Shown piece by piece: positions 43,001-52,480 of a stretch of 64,000 bases of DNA; position 1 is the first letter of the stretch, and each line of letters opens with the position of its first letter. Source of the stretch: Syngnathus acus (Eukaryota > Chordata > Actinopteri > Syngnathiformes > Syngnathidae); assembly GCF_901709675.1 (NCBI RefSeq), contig NC_051095.1, forward strand, positions 1,671,001 to 1,735,000, written 5' to 3'. Below the pieces are notes generated by a model that had not been told where the DNA came from, did no database searches, and saw only the letters and a list, made by a program, of their open reading frames with translations. A program made the position numbers and the translations under genes.

Positions 43001-43641
43001 TGTATATCATCCTCCCTGTGATATTGGGGTTCTCGCATGTTCATATTTAACAATTACAATCATTTTTTTCTGCTCTGTCACTTCAGTTACGGAAGGAATC
43101 ATTCTAAGATTCGTTTCCTCGCAAACTTCTTTCTCTCGAGTTGCCGTGCGCATTTGGGCGAGGGAGGGGGGAGTGGGGTTGGAATGCGACATTGTGTCTC
43201 GCAATCAATGTCAGCTTGTTAAAATGGCATAAAAACAGGTAAAAAAAGACTCTTTGCACTCACAACACAAAGTTTACGTGCACAAGAGCAAGCGCTGTTA
43301 CATCCATTTGAAAAGAACTCCATTTGGGTCCAAAAAGTGGACCGAATTTGGGTTGAAAATCAAGCCAAACTCTTTTGCGCAGAACAGTCCATTTTGTACA
43401 AAAACTCCTCAAATGCCAAAACGCCCCATAGTTGAGACCAATTCACCCAGCTTCCTAAGTCGGTCCAATTTTGAACCCGGCGGCGGATCCGCACTGCCAT
43501 CCGAACCACACACGTTCTTCTAAAGTTATCATTAAGTTGTACATTTTGGTCGATGTACTCACCGTCTGCGCAGCTGTACAACATCCATACAACGCAAGAC
43601 AGAAGAACCAGCGCCAGGCGCGCGGCCGGCGGGGTCATCAT
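27676..43641 (-). CDS. Secreted multi-lectin protein: 12 CTLDs, SUEL, F5/8C and LCCL domains
   Basis: I read 56 exons with matching phases at every join, 6516 coding bases, 2171 codons plus stop. Exon 1 (43641-43563) is a signal peptide (PAARLALVLLSCVVWMLYSC). Then come four cassettes of CTLDs (A1 B1; A2 B2 C2; A3 B3 C3; A4 B4 C4), a SUEL lectin domain, an F5/8 type C domain, an LCCL domain and a twelfth CTLD. The protein ends KMPTAHFPIASPEPQVAP without a hydrophobic segment, so it is predicted to be secreted. The mannose-receptor family also has many CTLDs but begins with CysR and FN2 domains and ends with a transmembrane helix; none of these is visible here. DCBLD proteins combine LCCL and F5/8C, but with CUB and without CTLDs. 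No EPN or QPD tripeptide appears in any CTLD, so classical calcium-dependent sugar binding is not supported. Function is unknown; extracellular pattern recognition or matrix binding is a guess from the domains. ATG 43641 precedes a second ATG at 43638. Confidence 0.88.
28337..28847 (-). other. LCCL domain of the lectin gene
   Basis: Exons 28847-28793, 28714-28654 and 28584-28451, plus the connecting exon 28380-28337. Diagnostic residues are FYCPPGCAKYFVAGTLVYSE and SHICAAAIHAGVI, then GGDCIVMR. This is the typical LCCL cysteine spacing seen in cochlin, Limulus factor C and DCBLD proteins. Confidence 0.9.
28932..29494 (-). other. F5/8 type C (discoidin) domain of the lectin gene
   Basis: Exons 29494-29360, 29290-29130 and 29055-28932. 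It starts with Cys and ISDGSVADSSFKASSS, followed by ARLNG and W. It continues SWILVNLSYTRKVTAIVTQG and ends LRFDILGCPHE. These are the family landmarks, with first and last cysteines in place. F5/8C domains usually bind phospholipid, collagen or glycans; which of these applies here cannot be told. Confidence 0.88.
29643..30203 (-). other. SUEL / rhamnose-binding lectin domain of the lectin gene
   Basis: Two exons, 30203-30018 and 29789-29643. The residues match the SUEL pattern: an opening Cys (ILVCDKHSADLVCEAEG), ITIQSAFYGRR with the family YGR, then CHIEVSEDETC, and KYLQMVYSC near the end. In SUEL domains the YGR and DPC-KYL motifs line the sugar site; here DPC is replaced by ETCP. Between the halves is an acidic insert (NDDYSFDDDDSS). 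The preceding intron is only 66 bp. Confidence 0.85.
30270..33065 (-). other. Lectin gene cassette 4: CTLD A4, B4 and C4
   Basis: A4: 33065-32845, 32772-32660, 32549-32428, linker 32355-32293. B4: 32206-32051, 31939-31851, 31441-31321, linker 31195-31160. C4: 31078-30911, 30671-30552, 30482-30372, linker 30302-30270. The C4 exon 30372-30482 differs from its cassette 3 partner 33632-33742 at only two of 111 bases, and introns also match. In A4 the usual NWD is NRD. The C4 first intron has expanded to a long CCAG array. Confidence 0.88.
30779..30907. repeat. CCAG tetranucleotide array next to a splice donor
   Basis: About 130 bp of CCAG units with one ATGGCCGG interruption, next to a GACA array (30746-30772). 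On the minus strand it begins right after the donor of exon 31078-30911 (donor GTAGGC). The paralogous intron of cassette 3 (near 34006-34048) has the GACA array but only one or two CCAG units. Confidence 0.93.
33527..35947 (-). other. Lectin gene cassette 3: CTLD A3, B3 and C3
   Basis: A3: 35947-35739, 35659-35547, 35398-35277, linker 35204-35142 (DCPEGRLCSYKDYG). B3: 35055-34900, 34787-34699, 34584-34464, linker 34338-34303. C3: 34221-34054, 33930-33811, 33742-33632, linker 33562-33527 (IIPKPPQQPHD). B3 has two possible acceptors six bases apart (exon start 35061 or 35055); both keep the frame. B3 carries GRGDC just before a conserved CTLD cysteine. The intron after 34054 has only a short GACA/CCAG tract. 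Confidence 0.88.
36118..38774 (-). other. Lectin gene cassette 2: CTLD A2, B2 and C2
   Basis: A2: 38774-38563, 38486-38374, 38189-38068, with linker 37997-37935 (DCPDGWPCSYKD). B2: 37854-37699, 37614-37526, 37100-36986, with linker 36906-36856. C2: 36780-36613, 36418-36305, 36228-36118 (AKCGWWQENPANDFCYLIN, CNSLLGGEG, YVCKRR). Each CTLD keeps the first and last conserved cysteines and the WLGL/WIGL core strand or its equivalent. Introns inside B2 resemble those of B1 (both contain CAAAGTCACTTTATTGATT), so cassettes 1 and 2 are close relatives. C2 lacks the short linker exon that follows C3 and C4. Confidence 0.88.
39712..41715 (-). other. Lectin gene cassette 1: CTLD A1 and B1 (C absent)
   Basis: A1 is encoded by 41715-41477, 41400-41288 and 41104-40983. 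It has CYKKMETTNGW, CLWEGGDLVSF, DKPFWIGLSNL, YTNWD and YMCERP. A linker exon with paired cysteines follows (40912-40850, ACSNGRTCS). B1 is 40773-40618, 40533-40451 and 39955-39841 (SFCDSGHFLYKDSCYHF, WLGLKKNNGKYEWSD, PPICQK), then linker 39762-39712 (KAREFF). The C module present in the other cassettes is missing. The 937-bp intron that follows instead holds a LINE-like tail near 38940-39015. Confidence 0.88.
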
Positions 43642-45126
43642 GGCCTCGAGGCGATTGAACGCAGAAATCTCGGTGTGGTGCAAGCACTCGTTCCGCTCGA
43701 AACAAGGACAGCCGCCCGCTCAACAGGCGCTCGCTCGCTCACTCGCTCGGCTGCGGCTGCGGCTGCTGCTGCTCGGCCCCCACCTTCGCGAGTAACGCAC
43801 CGTTGGAAGAGCGCGTTCCCGCGGAGACGCTCTGTACGTGTGCGCGTCTTTGAGCGATGGAACGCGATATCATTTTGGCCACCTTTGTCCAGACTTTGGA
43901 CACCACTTTGATTTTATTCGCTATGGGAAAGAGGGGACGCAAGCAAAAAAGGGGGACAACCTTTGGGGTCACCTCAACCTACGTTTTAAAGGGAAACCAA
44001 GTCATGTGTAAAAGTTTTTTTTTTTTTTTTTACTCGACATCAGTCAAAGTGGAATCAGCTCATGACAACGTCGACTGACTGAAAGATCAAAAACATTGGC
44101 TCACTCAATCAGCCGACCTTTTCTCATCACATCAGGGGCGGTTGCTTGCGAAAAAAGGCAAATGAGCAGGTTGTCACGTAGCAGGAAGGATGGCTTCCTA
44201 AAAGGCACCGGCGGTTTTTAGCCAAGGGGTTGGGGTGGCCAGTGGCGCGCTGGGACCATTTTCCAGCCCGGGCGTTTCAAATCCAACCGGCCCAATGGCA
44301 GGCGCACAGAATAGTGGAATACCGCCGCGTCACTTGACTCCACTATATTTAAGCGCTGACCATGGGTGACTATAACAGAAAATAAAAGTCATTAAAATAT
44401 ATAACAAATAGGCTACTGTAGCAGTTGAATTATGTTTTATGTTCAAGATTTTTTATTCGCCACGTTTGAGCGTGCCAAACAAGGAATTTGACTTCGGTAC
44501 ATCACAGCCTCTGTTCAACATTTAGGTGACTAACAACACTCAGGACGTGTGAAAAATGACAAATATTCCCAAACATCCCCTGATGATTGCATCATTAATA
44601 TTATTTTCCATGACTAAAAGGATATACAGTGTATTTATCTTCTAAAATGCAAGGTGAATAGCTAGGAGAGCATCCAACGTTAGGCACGGGAACGAGAACT
44701 TTGATGCAAAAAAGGTGTTCTATGACATTGTGTGGTGGATTTTGTTGAATTAAAAGAACATTTATACAAGTGAATTGGGTTGTAGCCCATAAATGATGGC
44801 CCGGCCGCACCGCCATATCGAAGAGTCTTCCCTTCAACTAGCGTCATCCGGACGCACAAGCTAACTTGGACTCTACCGATTTCAGTGAGTGCTGGGGATG
44901 GGTGGTATCGCCCAACTTGAGACACCGGGAAGAGAACTGCGATGCAAAATGGGTGTTGTACTTCCTAATATGGTGACATTGAAAATGCATTGAATTAAAA
45001 GCTAGATTAAAATGTCATTCATTTGTAGCCGATCAAATGATGGCCCCCACCGGCCCCACATGGGAGCGGCCCTCGTCTCTCCCGATTAGCCAGCATGCTA
45101 TCGGGGGTGTCTCAGGATCCCCCCAC

Positions 45127-45299
45127 CCCAAAAAATTTTATTTATTATTTATTCATCACTCTTATTTATTCATTGTTTGTGCCTTCTTTATTTTTTTGTG
45201 TTGTTTACTTGTATGTATATTGTGTACTATGTCTTGTCACCGTGGGATAGTGGGAACGTAATTTCGATTTCTTTGACTTTGACCTTTGACTTTGACACG
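45127..45299 (+). mobile_element. LINE 3' tail ending in TTTGACC-type repeats
   Basis: A T-rich stretch with GTACTATGTCTTGTCACCG and GGGAACGTAATTTCGATTTC, closing with repeated TTTGACTTTGAC. This resembles a truncated fish non-LTR element. Confidence 0.6.
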
Positions 45300-47001
45300 G
45301 CGTTGTCTTATATTCGGGCCAATACAGTACTTTGCCACCAGGCACAAGACAAGTATCAATTTGGGAGCAAAGGTTTCCTTAATATGTATCGGTTTGCCTG
45401 TGAGTTAGGTTTCGCTTTCTGGTCCCCTTTCCAGTAAATGATGCTCAGGCCGTCTTAGTTACATTGAAGGTCATTCAGTGGTGCACCGTTTCCTTGCTGT
45501 CTTGAATCTTCATCAATTGGAATTTTACTCTCTGTGATTCCACCATTGTCTTTTTCAGTGACATACGCTCACTCATTCACGAGAGCACCTAAGTGACTGA
45601 CTGTGTGTGTATGTGCACGTGTGTGTACGTGAGTGTGTGTGTGAGATTGTGTGTGCGTGTGTGATTGTGTGTGTGTGTGTGTGTTAGGTTTCGTTTTCTT
45701 ATCTCCCTTTTCTCGGAACCTAAATTTGTTCCAGACATATTTCTGACAGGATGCTGCTGGTAACAAATGTTTCTATTTCCAGCACTCTCATGCTGTCTTG
45801 GTCTCATTCAAGGTTATCAAAAGTTGCCGCGCCGCCGGCTGGCCAGCACCGTCCTGAACCTTCCTCCATTAGAAATTGTACTCTCTGTGAGTCCACAATT
45901 GTTATTTTCAATGACATCCACTCACTCATTCACGGGAACACCGAAATGACTCACTTTTACGTGGCACCTGCAAGATGGCATCAGTTGGCAACAAGCAAAT
46001 ACCAAAGCTACATTGCCACCAGGCACAAAACAAGTATCAATTTGGGAACAGACGTTTCCTGAATAGATTAGAATTTTTTTTTTCTTCTTTTTGTGCCAGA
46101 ATAGAATGAGGAGTGCCCAGCTCGGCTGCTGCTTAATTGCAAAGTCCTTTATTGGCCTTTAAAATGAACTCACAACAACAATAAGAAAAATACCACTGCA
46201 TTTCAGTCCTGCCACAAAAGGTCAGAAGGTCAATGGCAAACAGGTGTCGCAAATTGGTGTGGGTGTTGATGACAACGAGGCTGGAGATCAAGATATCGTG
46301 TTTGAGTGACTGGACACGTTAAGAGGAAGACGGTGCCTGCCGATAGCGTCCCTCATCTGTCAGCCGTGGTTACCTGCAATGAAACACACGCAGCCATCAT
46401 TGCTTAGCACAAAAAGGGCCTAACAAGGATGTTTTTAGCAGCGTGCAAGTTTGCACCTATTGCATTTTCAAGAACTTCAGGGAGAGAGGTTCAAATGTTA
46501 AAATAAAACATACAATCAATTTAAACCCGTGCAGACTTTTTTTTCTCCATTGCTTGAGTGTCCCTCTTTCCTGCAGTGGTGCAAAAGTGTTTTAGTTGTG
46601 CCTGCAGCAGTCTGAAGGGCCTTCTCTTTGGAAGTAAGACACAAGCCAAAAAAGGTTGGGAGCTATGCACACCCAGTAACTCATTGGGACATCTAGTGGC
46701 GATAGTTGGGATTTTTCCCTATAATTTTAGTTTTGTAACATCTTTTTAGCCACGGGCATTTTGGAAAAAAATGAAAATTGATTTGAAAATTTGTAAATGT
46801 TTTCTACGCAGGTAGTAAATCACAATATCATCAACCATAATATTAGTTTATGCTCTGATTTAAAATTAAATTCCACCAGAGAACAGCAAGGGAACATGTT
46901 AAGGATTCACAAAAAAAGAGGCAGATTCTCTGATAGAGGGTAAAGAACACTTTGTTTTGTTTATGGTAGCGGCGATAAACTGTACAGCACAAACGAGTAG
47001 C

Positions 47002-47029
<28 letters not shown>

Positions 47030-47040
<11 letters not shown>

Positions 47041-47560
47041 TTGAGAAGGCAGCAGAGAAAAATCAAAGCATTAAGGAACTGAGGTTGGAAGCAGAAAAGG
47101 TAGCACTAGCAGGAGAAACTCCAAACACAAAGATAGCATTTAGACTGGAAAATATTCTCCAGGTAGAGATAAGAAAAGTTCAGAGACAGTTATTTGAATT
47201 CACTGGGAAAAACGGGCTAATGAAAAGGGTACCGTGTTTGTTTGTTGTTGTTTTTTTAAGGTATTTAGTCTGGAACTGCCGAATCGTTCGTCATAACCTT
47301 CGACCCAGTAGGTGGCGGTATTGCCCCATATATCAGGAGGAATGCAAATACATGCTTTATATATCAAATATCCGGTTAGGACCAAGGTTAAAGAAGTCCA
47401 GTTGAAATTTTTAAATGATATCTATCCATCCAAGGAATCATTAAGGTTGAGGTTCGGTGTAGTCCACAATAACTGTACCTTCTGCGAAGAAGATATTGAG
47501 ACTACTGTACACCTTCTTCTTTGAGTGTGTGTGTGTGCACAACAACTTCTTGGAAGTCGA
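47030..47560 (+). mobile_element. Degenerate LINE fragment
   Basis: The reading frame at 47312-47524 contains DIYPSKESLRLRFGVV followed by NNCTFCEEDIETTVHLL. This is the Cys-Cys-His motif found after the reverse transcriptase in fish LINE ORF2 proteins. Only this C-terminal remnant is present and upstream frames are broken. A 29-bp A run precedes it. Confidence 0.65.
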
Positions 47561-48543
47561 CCAGAATGTTTTTACCTGTACCTCTCACTAAGGACGATAT
47601 TATTTTTTGACTCATTCTGGAAAGTAATGTATGGAATCTGACGTTAAATAATCTGTTATTGCTAGCGAAACATTTCATCAGTGCTAGCAGAGTTATTGTA
47701 ATAAAATAAGTCATACTGTGGAGACAGCGAAAATGACGACCGTCACAAATGTCACGATTGACACATTGGTCACACCTGGCTTTTATTAAGAACATTTGTC
47801 AAGCAAAAATAGTAAAAGCAGTCCTTCCTGAGTAGCATCCTTCAAAATAAAACTCAATATACAGAGCACACATACACTAACATGGAGAAAGAGAAAAGCC
47901 CCTCTTCCGTTTCTTTATGAAAGACCTCACAGACGCATACACCAAGTTGGATATTTTTGGTGACCTCTAATTGGGCGATTTTGGGTGATATTATTTTGTA
48001 TTTATTTGGTTTGTATTTGCTTTTCCTCTAGTTCTCTATTTTGTCCTTTTAATTATTTTATTTTGTTGATTTATTTTTTTTTTTTGTTTAACATTGGTGA
48101 TGTTTGTTATCTGTTGGGAACTGTGTGCCTTATACCTTACATTTCGTGTTCTTTTATTTTTCGTAATATGCCACGTTGTTTGTGTATGGTTCTGAATTTT
48201 GTTAGCTACCTAAATGTCGTACAGAGGCCGAGATGTACCGGAGTCGAATTCCTTGTTTGGCATGCTCAAATTTTTGGTTGTAAACAATAACTGACCGCTT
48301 TGTGCCCACCGAGCTTGAACGTCAGTGAGCCATACAAAGAAATGTCAAGTATTGTGTTCCCAAATACAGGATGTTGAAGCCATGTCTAATGTCAATCACT
48401 TTTAATTTAACATAAATGGTTATTTTTCAGACGTGAAGTTGGATTCTGACTGGCAAAAAATTTGAATTCAAAAAGGTTCATCTGACACCAAAGGGCACGC
48501 GTCAAAACTGTGAGGGTCAGGTTTTCTTCATCTCGGTTGACAG

Positions 48544-51147
48544 TTAAATGTTAATGCTGTTGGTCCCCGTGAACTGGGATTCATAGGATGCCAAGGCCGG
48601 GTTGGTGGGCAGGATCTTGATGGGCAGGTCCCAGCTGAAGGTGTCCACTTCGACGCGCTCGGCGCCGGCCCACACCGTCGACTTCGACTCGTTCTGATGG
48701 ATGACGGGCGGATCGGCGGGCTCCCGAGCGGTGACAAATTCAAAGTGCAGCCGCCACCTCAGGGTCACTGCAATGTTACGTTTTGTTAAGTGGGAACACG
48801 ACAGCAAGCCGCATATCGGTTGTTCTCTCGTTTTTCAGATGGCAATTAAAAACAAAAAGTGACGCCTGATTATAGGTTTATCGTGGCCTCCTAAATGCCG
48901 AAAGATGGCGGTAAAACACTACTTTTGCCTATTTGAAATTCCTCAACTCGCTTCAACATAGTTCCTTGGCGGCAGGATGCTACGAGATGGCGGAAAGGTA
49001 TCCAGGAAATATAATCAATTAAGTTGAAGAGTTAACTTTTGACCAAAGTAGAGCTTTGCCACCATTTTGGCTTTATTTAGACACACACTAGAAAATACAG
49101 CTTAGTCCGCCATCTTGTTGCATTTTGTTGTCGAGGAAATGTGTTGATGTTATTCGAAGAGTTTTTGTCGGTCAAAATATTTGTGATCTTTGCCAAAAAT
49201 GAATGTAAAAACTCAAAACGATGAGTCACATTGTCATCAGCTGCCGACTGAAAATCAAACGAAAGGCGCGTCGACCCTGCTTGGCAGGTTCGCTTTGCGC
49301 GCGGACTTACCGACGTCGGTACAGAAGCCCGGCGTGACAGTGAGTGGCACAGGGAGGGAGAAGTGGCTGGAGGCCGTGTGCAGACAGGACTCCAGATGCC
49401 GCCCATGTCCAGTCACGCTGAGCGGCTGGCCGGGGCGCCGCTGGTACTCCTGCTGAATCTCCTCTTCGCTCTGAAGGCTCACCGAATACTGGCAAAAGGC
49501 AAAGAAAAAAAAAAATAAAACGCGTTTGTTCACTTCTCAAGAAATTTCGTTCCCATTTTTGTGGCAGTGTATTGTCGAGGACCCCTGCGCCGCAAGTTTT
49601 GCAAAGTACCTGCAAGCAGGGAATGTCACCCTCGGAGAAATTGAACGTGCCCACGATGTCCTCTCCAAGTCTGTACATGGTCTTGAAGATGCAGAACTTT
49701 GCCACTTTCCCTCGCACGTTGGTGATGTTGAACACGTCTGGAGACGGTCAAATTTACACGTGAATATTTGTCACTTCATTTGCACGGCAAGCGGCACAAC
49801 TCACGGGGGCAGCGCTTGGACGTGGAGACCATGAGCACGTCGAGCGCTCGCTCCAAAGGTCGCGCGTCCCTCCGGCTGGATTCCTCTTCCTCCAGGAACG
49901 GGTTCGAAGGGGACACTACCTCGTCCTGAGCAAATGAAGGTTCTGGCATGCCTGCAGATCATAACGGAATCAAAAGGTAGAATCATCATTCAGACAAGCG
50001 CACATTGGTCACTTGATGCGAATGTGGCCAACATTTATTTTTTTGTTTATGAATGAATGAATTCATTCATTCGTTTGTTCGTTCGTTCGTTCGTTCATTC
50101 ATTCATTCGATTGTCCCACCTTGCAGAACCAAAACTCGAAAGGGAACTCGAAGAAGTTTGATGGGAGAGTTGACCCTCTGACACCCGATGGTCAGTTTGT
50201 AGACATACTTCACCGCCTGGCCGCGGAAACTGGGAGGACCATCGACGGGTACGACCTCGCTGTATGAATCTGCGACACAAAAGCGAAGCCCATCATGACA
50301 AATATTGCGAAAGCGTGTCTTTTTACTTTATGTAACATTGACACACAAGTCTTGCTCTCTCCTGGATCCAGACAGAGGTCACAGAATAGGATTTTGGGCG
50401 GCGTATCCAGAACGCATTGGCCTCGCTCGCCTGGTGAAAATATGAGGATGTCTGGTTAGCGTTCAGCGCAATACAAAAAAAAAAAAAAAAAAAACACGTG
50501 ACAACTTGGCGTTGTTGCTCAACGACCTCTGCTCGGAACGAGGACCGTATTGCTGCTGGCCTGGACGTCCTGCTTGTTGCCCCGGCTTGGTAGACTCACT
50601 CTGCTCTCAGTGGCGTGAAACTGGCAGTGGATCTGGGCGCTGGCCCAGGCCAACATCTCACTGGGGCACAGTGGAGACAACTGGACAATCAGTGGCAGTA
50701 CATTTGGTAAGTGGACCCTCAGTCAAGTCTGACAATGCGAAAGAGACGTTCCTATTGCTGATACAAATTAGTTACATGGGCTTGCACAACTGATTTTGAA
50801 GGCTCTTGTCTAAGCAGCTTAGATTGACATGGCAAAACAAATGTTGAAATCTAATTAGATGAAGAAGAAAAAATCAAGAATCTACACATACATATTGGTT
50901 AGAACGTAGCTCATTTAAACATTACAAATGTTGGGACTTCATGAATTCAATTGGAACAAACATTGGAATTTTGGTTGTACATGTAGCCCGGTGCTAGTTT
51001 AGGCCAACGTGCAAGCCGGGGTACCCCGTACCTGCTCGCAGAGGTGGATAAGTGGGACATGGGGTTTCTGAAAGTGACGAGACACTCCATTAGCTCGCCG
51101 GCTAGATACACGGGACCGCGAGCCATGGAAGCCACCACCTCGATCAT
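48544..51147 (-). CDS. rgp1: RGP1, subunit of the Ric1-Rgp1 Rab6A guanine-nucleotide exchange factor
   Basis: Rgp1 pairs with Ric1 at the Golgi to activate Rab6A for retrograde transport. Exons are 51147-51032, 50660-50527, 50430-50347, 50269-50120, 49951-49805, 49737-49610, 49488-49311 and 48767-48544, giving 386 codons plus stop (human 391). It starts [20 protein letters not shown]. Further matches are [73 protein letters not shown] and [20 protein letters not shown]. The arrestin-like fold of the family fits these beta-rich segments. The ATG follows directly after an acceptor AG, so a 5' non-coding exon must lie upstream. The donor of the third coding exon (ACTT before GTGTGT) is weak but the only one that keeps ESKTYSYSEVVP. 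It is head-to-head with gba2. Confidence 0.96.
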
Positions 51148-52480
51148 CTGCAAGACAGTTGATAACCGGGATTGAAAGCACAAGAGTGGGACGTGGAGAC
51201 TGCGCACGGACGTATGCTAAAATCAGCGACGCTACATTAGCCGCGTAACTTTAACACACACCTTGTGCCCAGTAGAGTCCGGGTGCGGACAATCGAGGCT
51301 CCAGTTTGTCGTCCGAGTTACAAAGCAAACGGAATGCTGTCTTAATACATTCTCCTCGATTCTACATGGAGACTATTTTCATCCGGACCTACTATCGTTT
51401 AGCTAGCAGTCGGTAAACAAAGTGTGTCCGCGAAGTCGACCAAAACCAGACCATTGAAGATGACGCTTTTGGGGACAAAAGTAAGAAACATACGACGTAG
51501 TATATGACATGGTAAGAAAAATAATCCGTGAAAAGCCGCACTGGCTCACTCTGTCCCACCTCAAGTAATGTAGAGAACAAAAACACGGATAAAAGCTACA
51601 ACTCGGTTTTTTGGTTGGCCATCATGCACGTCACGTGGCAGAAGCAACTCGCATCCCAGACGGCGTGTTGCTATGGTAACTTTACGGGGTCTCGGCTTTT
51701 TATGTATTCCTTCACTTTCATTTCCGAGGCATTAAAAGCATATTCAAACTTGATTGCTGGAATGCAAGTTATATAACCTACACGCCTGCTTGTCATGATG
51801 CCGGTGGCTGATAGAATATGCTAACCAGTATGGAGAAAACTCCTTACGCCCCCCTGTTTAAGTCAAACATGGTTTAGCCGTTGGCGGTGGGCTCCCTGTT
51901 TCTTCTCTCTCTCTCTCTGTCTCTGTCTCTCTCTCTCTTTTTTTTTTTTTTTGAAAATCTTTATTGAACACTGTCTCGGTTTTTTCTTGCGTGTTGTCAG
52001 ACACGGTTGTGACTTCCTGGCTATTTGGCCGTGCCCACTTCAACAGAGTCTGCTGTGCACGGAACGCTTCCTGTCTGTTCTACTCCAAGGTACGTGTGGT
52101 TTGTGACAATGTATCCCTTGTTCATGCCAAAAATAAAATTGCTAATCGTGCAAATTTGAATCTTTAATATGCGCTGACTGACAGAAGCGTTTTATTGTCG
52201 CTCTTTCTGTCGTAGGGTATCCGGCGGCATCGAGGCTGCTGCACAAAGAAGCCCCGGCCGACCGCCAATGTGAATTATAATAAGTCTATAATGGCGTTTA
52301 AGTTGGCGTCATCAGCTTTTTGCCCCTGACCCAGAAACGAGTGGAAACCGGTTGGTGTGTCCGAGGAATCAGCCCGGGCTGCCTTGATGATAAACACTCT
52401 GTGTTTACAAAGGGTGGCGACAGCCTCATTTTGTAGCCGTACGCTGCTCAACTGCTCTGACTGACAACCGCAACAACAAA
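51148..52480. promoter_or_regulatory. Shared upstream region of the divergent genes rgp1 and gba2
   Basis: The two start codons are 1333 bp apart in opposite directions, so their 5' non-coding exons and promoters must fit in this interval. The part from about 51200 to 51800 has no repeats. A CT array and T run (51905-51952) come next. No TATA element is convincing. Exact transcription starts are not visible. Confidence 0.55.

Larger units (their letters stand above)
43642..48543. other. Intergenic between the lectin gene and rgp1
   Basis: Just upstream of the lectin ATG (43660-43860) the DNA is GC-rich, likely its promoter. Two diverged direct copies occur at about 44687-44800 and 44929-45055 (both end ATGATGGCCC). 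An imperfect tandem duplication with a period near 350 bp spans about 45340-45950, with a GT array (45600-45685) at its junction. LINE tails lie at 45127-45299 and near 48217-48280, and a LINE fragment at about 47030-47560. No gene is supported; one small open frame at 46208-46309 is discussed in the findings. Confidence 0.5.
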
